Notes under the pieces: generated by a model
What the model was told of the DNA's origin: nothing
Databases searched by the model: none
The model's input: the letters and a program-made list of their open reading frames with translations, nothing else
Made by a program: the position numbers and the translations under genes
Assembly: GCA_030428835.1 (NCBI GenBank)
Contig: JAUIEP010000010.1
Coordinates: 1 to 64,000 of the forward strand
DNA length: 64,000 nt
Origin: Gammaproteobacteria bacterium
GTDB taxonomy: Bacteria > Pseudomonadota > Gammaproteobacteria > Pseudomonadales > Halieaceae
Reading direction: 5' to 3'
In this document: positions 18,992-30,531 of the stretch, one piece after another
Numbering within the stretch: position 1 is the first letter of the stretch
Layout of the letters: each line of letters starts with the position of its first letter

Positions 18992-20287
18992 CTACTCGTC
19001 GGTAGAGGCCGCGCGCGCCGGTTCGCTGTTCTGGTAGACCAGCAACGGTTCTGAATCACCGCGAATAACGGACTCGTCGATTACGACCTTGCTCACGTCA
19101 TCGCGGGACGGGATGTTGTACATGGAATCGAGCAACACCCCCTCAAGTATCGAGCGCAGTCCCCGTGCGCCCGTTTTGCGCTCCATGCCCTTTTCGGCAA
19201 TCGCGCGCAGGCCGTCTTCCCTGAAGTCGACCTCGACACCCTCCATCTCAAACAGCTTGCTGTATTGCTTGGTGAGGGAATTCTTCGGCTCTGTCAGGAT
19301 CTTGACCAGCGCCTCGACATCGAGTTCCTCGAGGGTCGCGATCACCGGCAGGCGCCCGACGAACTCGGGGATGAGGCCATACTGGACCAGGTCCTCCGGT
19401 TCGAGTTGTGACAGCACCTCGCCGACGTTGCGGTTCTCGTCCTTGCTCTTGACCTCGGCTCCGAAGCCGATACCGCCCTTCTCGGAACGGTTGCGGATCA
19501 CCTTCTCCAGGCCGGCGAATGCACCGCCGCAGATGAAGAGGATGTTCGAGGTGTCGACCTGCAGGAATTCCTGCTGCGGATGCTTGCGCCCGCCCTGCGG
19601 CGGGACCGAGGCGACCGTGCCCTCGATGAGCTTCAGCAGTGCCTGCTGCACGCCCTCCCCCGAAACGTCGCGGGTAATGGACGGGTTGTCGGACTTGCGT
19701 GAGATCTTGTCGATCTCGTCGATGTAAACAATGCCCACCTGGGCCTTCTCCACATCGTAGTCGCACTTCTGCAACAGCTTCTGGATGATGTTCTCGACAT
19801 CCTCCCCGACATAACCCGCCTCGGTGAGGGTTGTTGCGTCGGCGATGGTGAACGGCACGTCCAGCAGGCGCGCCAGGGTTTCGGCCAGGAGCGTCTTGCC
19901 GCTGCCCGTCGGCCCCACGAGGAGGATGTTGCTCTTGCCCAGTTCGACGTCCTCGCCGCGGCTGGAACTGCCACCGTGGCGCAGGCGCTTGTAGTGGTTG
20001 TAGACGGCGACGGACAATACCTTCTTGGCACGCTGCTGGCCGATCACGTACTCGTCGAGGATCGCCTTGATTTCCTTCGGCACCGGGAGGTGGTCCTGCT
20101 GGGCGCTGGAACCCGACTCCTGTACCTCCTCGCGGATGATATCGTTGCAGAGATCGACGCACTCATCGCAGATGAAAACGGAGGGGCCGGCGATAAGTTT
20201 GCGGACCTCATGCTGGCTCTTACCGCAGAAAGAACAGTAGAGAAGCTTGCCGCCATCATCCCCGGTTGTCGTGGTTTCGTCGCTCAT
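18992..20287 (-). CDS. clpX: ClpXP unfoldase subunit ClpX
   Basis: AAA+ unfoldase (431 aa) that feeds substrates such as ssrA-tagged proteins to ClpP. The N-terminal zinc-binding domain has C18, C21, C40 and C43. Walker A is GPTGSGKT and Walker B is [11 protein letters not shown]. The ClpP-contacting IGF-type loop reads GIGFGAEV. Full length. It lies 118 bases downstream of clpP with a structured element between, so part of its expression may be set by read-through from clpP. Confidence 0.98.
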   Translation of the reverse strand: MSDETTTTGDDGGKLLYCSFCGKSQHEVRKLIAGPSVFICDECVDLCNDIIREEVQESGSSAQQDHLPVPKEIKAILDEYVIGQQRAKKVLSVAVYNHYKRLRHGGSSSRGEDVELGKSNILLVGPTGSGKTLLAETLARLLDVPFTIADATTLTEAGYVGEDVENIIQKLLQKCDYDVEKAQVGIVYIDEIDKISRKSDNPSITRDVSGEGVQQALLKLIEGTVASVPPQGGRKHPQQEFLQVDTSNILFICGGAFAGLEKVIRNRSEKGGIGFGAEVKSKDENRNVGEVLSQLEPEDLVQYGLIPEFVGRLPVIATLEELDVEALVKILTEPKNSLTKQYSKLFEMEGVEVDFREDGLRAIAEKGMERKTGARGLRSILEGVLLDSMYNIPSRDDVSKVVIDESVIRGDSEPLLVYQNSEPARAASTDE

Positions 20288-20318
20288 TCACCTGCCCTGT
20301 GCGCCCAAGCCAAAATGT

Positions 20319-20361
20319 GCCGAAAAAGTGCTTAGATGGCCCTAAGATGGTGTTTTTCGGC
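20319..20361 (-). other. Inverted-repeat structure between clpP and clpX
   Basis: A nine-base perfect outer stem (GCCGAAAAA at 20319-20327 with TTTTTCGGC at 20353-20361) encloses a five-base inner stem (20331-20335 with 20342-20346). On the minus strand the inner hairpin is followed after three bases by five T, so it could act as a partial terminator, or fold as one long stem that does not terminate. Confidence 0.6.
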
Positions 20362-20405
20362 GGTATTTGCAAGCCCCAATAGGAACTAAATCACGTAATT
20401 ACGAG

Positions 20406-21041
20406 TTATTCGGGCGCCTTGGTACGCGACGCAACAACCTCGTCCACGAGACCGTATTCCTTGCTCTGTTGGGCATTCATAAAGTTGTCGCGCTCGGTGT
20501 CGCGCTCGATGGTCTCAAAGCTTTGACCCGTGTGCTCGGCCATGAGTTCATTCAGGCGCCTGCGGATGATCAGGATCTCCTTTGCCTGGATATCGATATC
20601 CGTCGCCTGGCCCTGGGCGCCACCGCTGGGCTGGTGGATCATCGTCCTCGCGTTGGGCAGGCAGTAGCGTTTGCCACGGGCTCCGCCGCAGAGCAGGAAG
20701 GCTCCCATCGACGCCGCCTGGCCGATACACATTGTGCTTACGTCAGGCTTGATGAATTGCATGGTGTCGTAAATCGACAGGCCGGCAGTCACGGAGCCGC
20801 CGGGAGAGTTGATGTAGAGGTGAATGTCCTTGTCCGGGTTCTCGGACTCGAGGAACAGGAGCTGGGCGACGATCAGGTTGGCCATCTGGTCCTCGACCGG
20901 ACCCACGGCAAACACGACGCGCTCCTTGAGCAACCTTGAGAAGATATCGTAGGAGCGCTCGCCGCGGGCGGTCTGTTCGACCACCATGGGGACCAGTCCC
21001 AGATTGTTGATTGTGTGCTTGCTTCCGTAATCGACCGGCAT
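20406..21041 (-). CDS. clpP: ClpP protease proteolytic subunit
   Basis: Serine peptidase of 211 residues forming the tetradecameric chamber of ClpXP. The catalytic triad is visible as Ser111 (GQAASMGA), His136 (MIHQPSGG) and Asp185 (ERDTERDNF), the same numbering as the E. coli precursor. A short N-terminal propeptide is likely removed by self-cleavage. It lies between tig and clpX, the standard arrangement for co-transcription of trigger factor and the Clp protease. A GC-rich eight-base hairpin (21073-21093) occupies the short gap after tig. Confidence 0.98.
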   Translation of the reverse strand: MPVDYGSKHTINNLGLVPMVVEQTARGERSYDIFSRLLKERVVFAVGPVEDQMANLIVAQLLFLESENPDKDIHLYINSPGGSVTAGLSIYDTMQFIKPDVSTMCIGQAASMGAFLLCGGARGKRYCLPNARTMIHQPSGGAQGQATDIDIQAKEILIIRRRLNELMAEHTGQSFETIERDTERDNFMNAQQSKEYGLVDEVVASRTKAPE

Positions 21042-21101
21042 GTGTTGTGTCCCCGTTGCGTTGTCGTTCCTGCGCCGCGGTCAGCCCGCGGCGAGTTGGG
21101 C

Positions 21102-22424
21102 TCAGGCCTCAGGCTGCTCCTGGCTGATCGCCTCCTGATAGCTGCACTGAACCTCGGATATCTTCGCGCTTTCGAGCAGTTTTGCAACTACCTGGTCTTC
21201 CAGGACTTTTGACTCCACGGCGGCCAATTGCTGCTGGTTGCCGTAGTAGTATTCGATGACCTCCTGCGGGTCCTGGTAGGTCGAAGCCATCTCCTCAATA
21301 GCGGCTCGCACCTGTTCGGCCCCGGCTTTCAGGTCGTGCTTCGCGATGATTTCCGACATGATCAGTCCGAGTTTTACCCGGCGCTCTGCGTTCTCCGAGA
21401 ACATGTCATCCGGCAGCAGCGAATTGAGGTCCAGGTCCTGCCCCCCGGCACCGCCGAACTGCTGGAACATCTGGTTGCGCATTGCCCCGATTTCCTGCTG
21501 CACGAGCGCCCGCGGTACCTCCAGGGAGCCATGCGCCTCGACGACCGCGTCCATCACCTGTTGCTTGACCTTGGTCTCGACGGCATTCTTGAGTTCGCGC
21601 GACATGTTCTCGGCGATCTCCTTGCGAAACTGCTCTTCGCCGCCCTCTTCGACGCCGTACTTCGCGAACAGTTCTTCGTCCAGGGCTGCGGGCACCATCT
21701 CGCTGACCTTGTTTACAGTGACGGCAAACTCGACCGCCGCGCCCTGCAAGTCCTCATTGTGATAGTCCTCCGGGAAAGTCAGGGCCAGGGTCTTCTCTTC
21801 GCCCGCCTTGAGCCCCACGATGCCCTCCTCGAATCCGGGAATCATACGACCCGAACCGAGCTCCAGATCACTCCCCTCGGCGGAGCCGCCTTCGAATTCC
21901 TCCCCGTCCCGGGTGCCGCGATAGTCGATGTTCACGGTGTCGCCCTCGGCGGCGGCGCGCTCGACCGGCTCCCAGGTGCCCTGCTGCTTGCGGAATACTT
22001 CGATGATGTTGTCGACATCCGCGTCGGTCACCTCGGCGACGGGTTTCTCCACGGAAAAGTCGGCCATTTCGACGACTTCAACCTCGGGGAATACCTCGAA
22101 GGTCGCGACGTACTCGAGATCCTTGCCCGCCTCCAGCGTGCGCGGCTCGATGCTCGGCTGCCCGGCGGGGCGCAGGTTCTCCTGCACGACCGCTTCCTGG
22201 AAAGACTGGCTCATGACCTCCCCCAGGACTTCCTGGCGGACACCCTCCCCGAAGCGTTGGCGCATCACCTTCATCGGTACCTTGCCAGGCCGGAACCCGG
22301 GTAGACGCACATTGCCGGCTGCTTTCTTCAGACGATTGTCGACCTCGCCATCGACGCGCTCCGCGGGCACGCCCACGGTCAGCCGGCGCTCGAGTCCGGA
22401 CGTAGTTTCAATGGAGACCTGCAT
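21102..22424 (-). CDS. tig: Trigger factor
   Basis: Ribosome-associated chaperone and prolyl isomerase, 440 residues. The N-terminal ribosome-binding domain contains the signature region GFRPGKVPMKVMRQRFG (about 44-60). The FKBP-like isomerase domain spans about 150-245 (GDTVNIDYRGTRDGEEFEGG). The C-terminal arms follow to the acidic tail. First protein gene of the tig-clpP-clpX-lon run. It lies 96 bases downstream of tRNA-Leu in the same direction, so tRNA and mRNA may share a transcript. Confidence 0.97.
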   Translation of the reverse strand: MQVSIETTSGLERRLTVGVPAERVDGEVDNRLKKAAGNVRLPGFRPGKVPMKVMRQRFGEGVRQEVLGEVMSQSFQEAVVQENLRPAGQPSIEPRTLEAGKDLEYVATFEVFPEVEVVEMADFSVEKPVAEVTDADVDNIIEVFRKQQGTWEPVERAAAEGDTVNIDYRGTRDGEEFEGGSAEGSDLELGSGRMIPGFEEGIVGLKAGEEKTLALTFPEDYHNEDLQGAAVEFAVTVNKVSEMVPAALDEELFAKYGVEEGGEEQFRKEIAENMSRELKNAVETKVKQQVMDAVVEAHGSLEVPRALVQQEIGAMRNQMFQQFGGAGGQDLDLNSLLPDDMFSENAERRVKLGLIMSEIIAKHDLKAGAEQVRAAIEEMASTYQDPQEVIEYYYGNQQQLAAVESKVLEDQVVAKLLESAKISEVQCSYQEAISQEQPEA

Positions 22425-22520
22425 GTTCTTTCCTCACTGCTCGATTACACTGCGAGGCCCGGGGCCCCGGATGGGTGGCATGCCCCCGCGCTTCTGCGGG
22501 TGGGTGGCCGTTCCCGAATA

Positions 22521-22605
22521 TGGTGCGGAAGGAGAGACTCGAACTCTCACGCCTTGCGGCACTGGAACCTAAATCCAGCGCGTATACCAATTTCGCCACT
22601 TCCGC
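22521..22605 (-). tRNA. tRNA-Leu (anticodon TAG)
   Basis: Class II tRNA of 85 bases including an encoded CCA end. The acceptor stem GCGGAAG pairs fully with its 3' partner. The anticodon loop reads TTTAGGT giving TAG (reads CUN), a long variable arm is present, and the T-arm has GAGAGTTCGAGTCTCTC. It precedes tig as in Pseudomonas. Confidence 0.95.
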
Positions 22606-22804
22606 CTGAAAGCCTTCCCCAGAAAGCTTGCGCCATGCCCCGGCCGGCGACTCGACACGCTGGAGCCGCGCGGCCTGCACTTTCGAAACCGGGTTCTGGG
22701 GGGCGGTATACAAGGGCGCGAAGTTTGCCATAAAGCCCGAACGCAGGCAAATGGAACACGCCTGAAACGCAGTAACCACGCGGGCTGCGGAGATATGCGC
22801 CGTG

Positions 22805-23869
22805 CTAGGCGGTCAGGCACGCCGGGTCGAACGCGTAACCGCCGGCGAGCCAGTCCGCCACCTCCGCGGCGGCCTTTCCCGGAAGGTCCCTGTAAAGGCC
22901 CAGCAGTTGCGCGCGGCGGGACGCGCCGATGCCCTCGAGCCCCTCCTCCTGGAATAGTCCGGCGTCCTGCGTCAGTTGTTCCCAGGTCTCGCGACCCAAC
23001 GCACCGGCGAGCTCTCGCCCGGATAAACCCGGTGCGCCATAGAGGTGCGCCAGGCCGTTGAGCGCGGGCAGCGACAGGAGCCCCTGATTCATGGGGTTGC
23101 ACAAGTGGCCTCGCAACAGGCCGTGCTCCAGGCCCGGCTCGCGATGCGGCAGTGGGCTTGTGAAGAGTCGTCCGCAGCGGCTCGCGGAGTCGTTGACCGG
23201 GTAGTTGTCCCACAGGGTCACCGGCCGACCCAGCCGTCCCGTGATGCCTTGCAGGTCTTCGTGTGTGATGCTCGGGGCGCAGACCTCATTGCCCGTCCAG
23301 AATACGTGTACGCGCTCGTCGAGCGCGGCGCCCAGTTCACCCCAGTAGTTTTCCGGCATCGCCCCGAAATGCGCCTGGAGGGCGGGATCGAGCGAGTAAT
23401 ACGTGGGGCACATGAGGAGTGTTACGTCGGGCACCGCCGCGGCGACATCGCATACGATCTCTGCCTGGCGCGGGGCCAGGTCGGCCTGCGCACCGGGCAT
23501 GTCGTCGAACAGGATCGCCAGGAGGTTGAGTCCAAGGTCTTCGAGCTGCCGGACCCTGCCGAGTAACGCCGCGCGCTCACGGCCACCGTAGGCCTGGTAC
23601 AGGGCCATCGGTGACAGGCCCACTCCCCAGTTGAGACCCGCATCGCGGTACGTGGCACACACCGAAGCGAGGCGCCGGCGAGCCGCGTCAGGCCAGGGTT
23701 CGCGCCATCGGGCGCGAAGGTGAGCATCGCCCTTGGGGCAGTACAGATACGTGTTCAGTCCCATCGAGCGCAGAAAGCCGGCGTAGGCAAGGCGCGTGTC
23801 GTGTGGCCATTCCCGTCCGAAGAAACCTTCCACAACCCCAGTCAGAAAGCCGGTTTCAGCCAAATGCAC
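22805..23869 (-). CDS. GH84 beta-N-acetylglucosaminidase domain protein (O-GlcNAcase-like)
   Basis: A 354-residue protein matching the catalytic domain of human O-GlcNAcase and related GH84 enzymes. GVVEGFFGREW (residues 11-21) opens the barrel, NTYLYCPKGD contains the equivalent of the substrate-binding lysine (Lys46), the catalytic pair is Asp122-Asp123 in LFDDM, WTG (191-193) and LWDNYPVND (219-227) line the pocket. GH84 enzymes cleave beta-linked GlcNAc by substrate-assisted catalysis. There is no signal peptide, so it should be cytoplasmic, unlike most studied bacterial members. The start is a GTG at 23867-23869 behind AAAGAG. No cognate glycosyltransferase lies nearby. It occupies the place between holB/pilZ and tRNA-Leu and looks like an accessory gene. 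Confidence 0.85.
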   Translation of the reverse strand: MHLAETGFLTGVVEGFFGREWPHDTRLAYAGFLRSMGLNTYLYCPKGDAHLRARWREPWPDAARRRLASVCATYRDAGLNWGVGLSPMALYQAYGGRERAALLGRVRQLEDLGLNLLAILFDDMPGAQADLAPRQAEIVCDVAAAVPDVTLLMCPTYYSLDPALQAHFGAMPENYWGELGAALDERVHVFWTGNEVCAPSITHEDLQGITGRLGRPVTLWDNYPVNDSASRCGRLFTSPLPHREPGLEHGLLRGHLCNPMNQGLLSLPALNGLAHLYGAPGLSGRELAGALGRETWEQLTQDAGLFQEEGLEGIGASRRAQLLGLYRDLPGKAAAEVADWLAGGYAFDPACLTA

Positions 23870-23984
23870 GCGCTCTTTATATTACTTTTAGATATAAAAA
23901 ATAAAATATAAATAGCCAAATATCGTAAAAAACGCGAAATCAGGTGTGGAAAATTACCAATTTTTAGCGATACTTAAGACGTGG
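23870..23984. other. AT-rich intergenic spacer
   Basis: A strikingly AT-rich tract (lowest around 23878-23935) in an otherwise GC-rich window. No ORF. It must contain the promoter of the GH84 gene (minus) and possibly of the candidate small RNA (plus): TGGAAA at 23947-23952 and GATACT at 23969-23974, 16 bases apart, are a weak -35/-10 pair. Confidence 0.6.
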
Positions 23985-24106
23985 CTACCTATCCCCTATT
24001 TCAACCGGGTAGTCGCGGGAGCATACCCATGCTCCTGAATGGAAGCAATTCCTTTATGTTTCACTCCTAATGGTCTTGGTGGGTCCCTCACGGGACCCAT
24101 TTTTTT
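23985..24106 (+). ncRNA. Candidate small RNA with intrinsic terminator
   Basis: No plus-strand ORF is present, yet the stretch ends in a strong plus-strand terminator. Inside, a seven-base perfect hairpin (GGAGCAT at 24018-24024 with ATGCTCC at 24029-24035, loop ACCC) is preceded by a CTACC/GGTAG stem (about 23985-24013). A run of about 45 mostly single-stranded bases then leads to the terminator. Roughly 120 nt. I do not recognise the family; the 5' end is a guess from the weak -10 at 23969. Confidence 0.5.
24080..24106 (+). terminator. Intrinsic terminator of the candidate small RNA
   Basis: Eight-base perfect stem TGGGTCCC/GGGACCCA (24080-24087 with 24092-24099), four-base loop, then seven T (24100-24106) on the plus strand. 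On the minus strand no T-run follows, so it is not the terminator of the pilZ operon. Confidence 0.88.
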
Positions 24107-24167
24107 GCGCCGATCATTCGAAAATCAGTGGGTTGAACGCGATTCCTAGAGTCCTTTCTAGGCTCGG

Positions 24168-24517
24168 TTACATGGTGTGCGTGGGCCTGTCGGAGGAAAG
24201 GGAACCGGCGAGGTGGTTCTCAATCTTGGCGTTTGCGGTGACATCCTGCTCGCTGAACTGGACTCCGATGCCGGCAGTGCGATTCCCCTGCGCCCCTCTC
24301 GGAGTGACCCAGACGACCCTGCCGGAGATGGGGATCTTTTCGGATTCGTCCATCAACGTCAGCAACATGAAGACCTCGTCGCCGATGTTGTAGGCCTTGT
24401 TGGTCGGAACGAAGAGGCCACCGTTGTCGAGGAACGGCATATAGGCGGAATACAGGACCGCCTTGTCCTTGATAGTGAGCGAGAGAATCCCGTTGCGGCT
24501 GTTCTGTCGAGTGTCAC

Positions 24518-24521
<4 letters not shown>
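24168..24521 (-). CDS. PilZ domain protein, type IV pilus type
   Basis: A 117-residue single-domain PilZ protein with LSLTIKDKAVLYSAYMPF, GGLFVPTNKAYNIGDEVFMLLTL and SGRVVWVTPRG as the beta-barrel strands. The N-terminal RxxxR and the complete D/NxSxxG c-di-GMP motifs are not seen; instead NGGLFVPT is present, as in Pseudomonas PilZ itself, which binds pilus-assembly partners (FimX/PilB) rather than c-di-GMP. The start overlaps the holB stop by four bases. Last gene of the fab-tmk-holB run, the same place as pilZ in Pseudomonas. Confidence 0.88.
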
Positions 24522-27214
<2,693 letters not shown>

Positions 27215-27224
<10 letters not shown>

Positions 27225-28051
27225 GACCGGGCGTACTCCGCAAACAATCGCCTGGCGATCGAGTGATCTTCGAAGGTGCGTTCACCGAGTTGACCGACCG
27301 CGCGCACTCCCACGAGGCTGTTGGTCAGGAAGAGCGCCGCGGACCGCTGCACGTGCCCGCGATCGAGGACCCCGATGCGGACATCCAACCCGAGCGCGCT
27401 CGCCCATTCGTGGCATACCAACTGGCGCCGGGTGCCGGTGATGCCGGCATCTTCGAGGAGCGGTGTGTGCAGCTCTCCCCCAATCACGAGAAACACATTG
27501 GCGTTGCCGGAGCTCACCAGTCTCCCGGCACTGTCGTAGACGAGCGCGTCGTCTGCAGCAGCGCTGCGCGCCTCGCGCGCAATCAGCACCTGGTCGAGGC
27601 GGTTGAGATGCTTGATGCCGGCGAGTGATGGCTGCAGCGGCACCGTATGCTGAGCCTCCACCAGTCTCGCCGGTGGCAACTGCACCAGGCAGTCCCTGGC
27701 AAGCGGCGTGGCTTCCAGGACAATGCGCGGCGCGGGTTCGGGCGGTGGCGCGTAGCCGCGGGGCCCCGCACCGCGTGTGACCGTGGCGCGCAGGGCTGCC
27801 CAGTGGTGTTCGGGTGGGAGGCTGGCGCAAAAGGCCAGGATGTCGCGCTGCAGGCGGTCGGTGCAATCGGGCAGGAACAGGCGTGCACAGCCGTACTGGA
27901 AACGCAGTAGATGCAGGTCGAGGAAGAGCGCTCGGCCGCCCCTGATCAGGAGCGTTTCAAAGAGACCGTCGCCGAAGCTGAAGCCGCGGTCCGGCAAGGG
28001 CAGCGCCGTCGCCGGGGCGCCGTCCAACCACGTCAGGTGCGCCGCGGACAC
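27215..28051 (-). CDS. pabC: Aminodeoxychorismate lyase
   Basis: PLP-dependent fold-type IV lyase of 278 residues that forms p-aminobenzoate for folate. The DRGFSFGDGLFETLL start motif (21-35) and the PLP lysine Lys147 in GIKHLNRLDQVL are clear. SSGNANVFLV and TGTRRQLV complete the cofactor site. Close relatives act as branched-chain or D-amino-acid aminotransferases; position between fabF and mltG decides for pabC. The ten-base overlap with mltG suggests coupling. Confidence 0.93.
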
Positions 28052-28060
28052 GGTACCCGG

Positions 28061-29302
28061 TCAGGCGACCTTGGTGAACAGCAGCGACCCGTTTGTGCCG
28101 CCGAAGCCGAAGGAGTTGGACAGCACGCTGTGAATCTCGAGCTCCTGCGCCGTATGCGGCACATAATTCAACGTGCAGCCCTCGGCGGGATTGTCGAGAT
28201 TGATGGTGGGCGGCGCCACCTGGTCACGCAGTGCGAGCACCGAAAAAATCGCCTCGACCGCGCCGGCGGCGCCCAGCAGGTGGCCGATCATCGACTTGGT
28301 CGAACTCACCGCAACTCGCTCAGCGGCGCTGCCCAGAACTTTTTCTACCGCACGCGATTCCGCGATGTCGCCCGCGTTGGTCGAGGTGCCGTGCGCGTTA
28401 ATGTAGCTGATGCGGTCAATATCGATGCCAGCGTCCTTGATAGCATTGTGCATGGACGCCGCGGCGCCCCGCCCGTCTTCAGGCGGAAGTGTCATGTGAT
28501 AGGCGTCGCCGCTCATCCCGAAGCCGACCAGTTCGGCGTAAATGTTTGCACCGCGCGCTTTCGCGATATCGTACTCCTCCAGCACCATGATGCCCGCGCC
28601 GTCACCCAGCACGAAACCGTCGCGATCCCTGTCCCAGGGCCGCGACGCCGCCTCGGGGTCGTCATTGCGCGTCGACAGCGCGCGCGCCGCAGCGAAGCCT
28701 CCGAGCCCGACCGGTGTGGTGGCCATCTCCGCACCGCCCACTACCATGACGTCGGCATCGCCCTGCGCAATGAGCCGGGCGCCGAGGCCGATGTTGTGTG
28801 TGCCGGACGTACAGGCGGTCACCATGGCGAGGCTGGGGCCCTGGAAGTTGTACTTCACAGAGAGGTTCCCCGAGATCATGTTAATGATGGAACCGGGAAC
28901 GAAAAACGGCGAGATCTTACGCGGACCGGAGGTCCTGAGGATCTCCGCGTTTTTCTCTATCTGGCCTATCCCGCCGATGCCCGAGCCAATGGAGCAACCG
29001 ATACGCGGGGCATTCTCATCGGTGACCTCAATGCCGCTGTCGCTCACCGCCTGGATGCCGGCGGCCATGCCGTATTGCACGAACACATCCAGCTTGCGTG
29101 CTTCCTTGGGGGTGAGGTACGGCGATATGTCGAAGTTCTTCACGGCGCAGCTGAACTGGGTCGCGAACGCGCTGACATCAAACGCTTCGATCGTGGCGGC
29201 GCCACTTTTTCCGGCCAGGATACTCGCCCAGGTATCCTCGACGCCGTGCCCGACGGGGGTCACCATGCCGAGGCCGGTTACAACCACTCTTCTACCGTTC
29301 AA
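28061..29302 (-). CDS. fabF: Beta-ketoacyl-ACP synthase II
   Basis: Condensing enzyme of 413 residues that elongates acyl-ACP in type II fatty-acid synthesis. The active-site Cys164 is in [12 protein letters not shown], with His304 (NAHGTST), Lys336 and His341 ([12 protein letters not shown]) completing the site. It lies downstream of acpP behind an intrinsic terminator, so only a fraction of acpP transcripts should reach it. Confidence 0.98.
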   Translation of the reverse strand: MNGRRVVVTGLGMVTPVGHGVEDTWASILAGKSGAATIEAFDVSAFATQFSCAVKNFDISPYLTPKEARKLDVFVQYGMAAGIQAVSDSGIEVTDENAPRIGCSIGSGIGGIGQIEKNAEILRTSGPRKISPFFVPGSIINMISGNLSVKYNFQGPSLAMVTACTSGTHNIGLGARLIAQGDADVMVVGGAEMATTPVGLGGFAAARALSTRNDDPEAASRPWDRDRDGFVLGDGAGIMVLEEYDIAKARGANIYAELVGFGMSGDAYHMTLPPEDGRGAAASMHNAIKDAGIDIDRISYINAHGTSTNAGDIAESRAVEKVLGSAAERVAVSSTKSMIGHLLGAAGAVEAIFSVLALRDQVAPPTINLDNPAEGCTLNYVPHTAQELEIHSVLSNSFGFGGTNGSLLFTKVA

Positions 29303-29352
29303 GGTGAATACTCCTCAAGAAGCGGCGGTGTTATCGGGTAGACGAAAAGAAG

Positions 29353-29384
29353 AAAAGCCGCTCTAACCCAATAGAGACGGCTTT
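29353..29384 (-). terminator. acpP terminator/attenuator before fabF
   Basis: On the minus strand AAAGCCG-CTCTA pairs with TAGAGCGGCTTT around a six-base loop, with one bulged base, followed by T-rich sequence (29353-29340). It lies between acpP and fabF in one operon, so it likely gives acpP-only transcripts and lower read-through. Confidence 0.8.
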
Positions 29385-29403
29385 CCAGAGCGCGGGAAAG
29401 TAA

Positions 29404-29640
29404 TCAGGCAAGATTGGTATTGATATACTCAATTGCCAGGGCCACGGTGGTGATCTTCTCCGCCTCTTCGTCGGGAATTTCAGTTTCAAACTCTTCCTCA
29501 AGCGCCATCACCAGTTCCACGGTATCGAGAGAGTCCGCGCCCAGATCCTCAACGAAGGATGCCGAGGTCTGCACTTCTTCTTCCTTAACGCCAAGTTGCT
29601 CTGCGACAATTTTCTTAACGCGCTCTTCAATGCTGCTCAT
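29404..29640 (-). CDS. acpP: Acyl carrier protein
   Basis: Acidic 78-residue carrier. The 4'-phosphopantetheine is attached at Ser37 in [21 protein letters not shown]. It holds growing acyl chains for FabD, FabG and FabF, all encoded next to it. A 147-base AT-richer gap separates it from fabG and may hold a dedicated promoter, usual for this very abundant protein. Confidence 0.98.
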   Translation of the reverse strand: MSSIEERVKKIVAEQLGVKEEEVQTSASFVEDLGADSLDTVELVMALEEEFETEIPDEEAEKITTVALAIEYINTNLA

Positions 29641-29787
29641 TTTTTCTGCTACTCCTGAGGTTTTTTGTGCCAGATCAATCCCGGTAAGACGGCCTGAAGC
29701 GCGCAGTTTACTCTCTTTTCAAGACGAGTAATAAACTTTTTTGAGCACCCTCCCGACCACGGGGTTAAGTTCAAAGTTATCAACTGT

Positions 29788-30531
29788 TTAAGCCATGTGC
29801 ATGCCGCCATTTATGTGCACGGTTTCGCCTGTAATATAGCCCGCCGCATCGCTGCATAAAAAGCTCACGAGCGCGGCTATTTCCTCCGGTGCGCCGAGGC
29901 GACCCAGGGGAATCTGCTGCTGCAATAATTCGCGCTGCTCTGTCGGCAGAGCGCGCGTCATGTCGGTGTCGATGAAGCCCGGGGCAACACAGTTCACCGT
30001 GATGGCACGGGAGCCCAATTCGCGGGCCAGGGCGCGGGAGAAGCCCTCGGCGCCGGCCTTGGTGGCGGCGTAATTACTCTGCCCGATATTGCCCATCGCG
30101 CCTACTACCGATGTGATGTTCACGATCCGGCCCCAACGCGCTTTCGTCATCCCACGCAGGCAGGCCTTGCTCACCCGGTACAGTGCGCTCAGGTTGGTGT
30201 CTATGACGTCCTGCCACTCCTCGTCTTTCATGCGCATCAGGATGTTGTCGCGCGTGATACCGGCGTTGTTGACCAGCACGAGCGGCGCGCCAAACTCCGC
30301 ACCGATCGTTTTCAGTACACTGGCCACGCTGTCCGCGTCCGCCACGTCCAGCACGATACCCCGGCCGCCGTTGCCGAGTGCTTCGAGGTAGGCAGAGATC
30401 GCCCGGGCGCCCCCATCGCTGGTCGCCGAGCCGACCACGATGTAGCCGTCACCCGCCAACTGCGTGGCGATGGCCCTGCCGATACCGCGACTCGCGCCGG
30501 TAACCAGCGCCACTTTGCTGTCATCGCTCAT
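29788..30531 (-). CDS. fabG: 3-oxoacyl-ACP reductase
   Basis: NADPH-dependent short-chain dehydrogenase of 247 residues. The cofactor motif is TGASRGIGRA (11-20). The catalytic residues are Asn114, Ser141, Tyr154 and Lys158 (YAATKAG). I place the start at the ATG at 30531, which overlaps the fabD stop by ATGA and has GGAG eight bases upstream. A longer frame to 30564 would add 11 residues with no family support. Confidence 0.97.
   Translation of the reverse strand: MSDDSKVALVTGASRGIGRAIATQLAGDGYIVVGSATSDGGARAISAYLEALGNGGRGIVLDVADADSVASVLKTIGAEFGAPLVLVNNAGITRDNILMRMKDEEWQDVIDTNLSALYRVSKACLRGMTKARWGRIVNITSVVGAMGNIGQSNYAATKAGAEGFSRALARELGSRAITVNCVAPGFIDTDMTRALPTEQRELLQQQIPLGRLGAPEEIAALVSFLCSDAAGYITGETVHINGGMHMA

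Noticed and set aside
24080-24106. Terminator of the minus-strand pilZ operon
   Set aside because: The T-run is on the plus strand only, so it serves plus-strand transcription.
27911-29341. Plus-strand frame of 476 codons
   Set aside because: Antisense to pabC and fabF; no family features.
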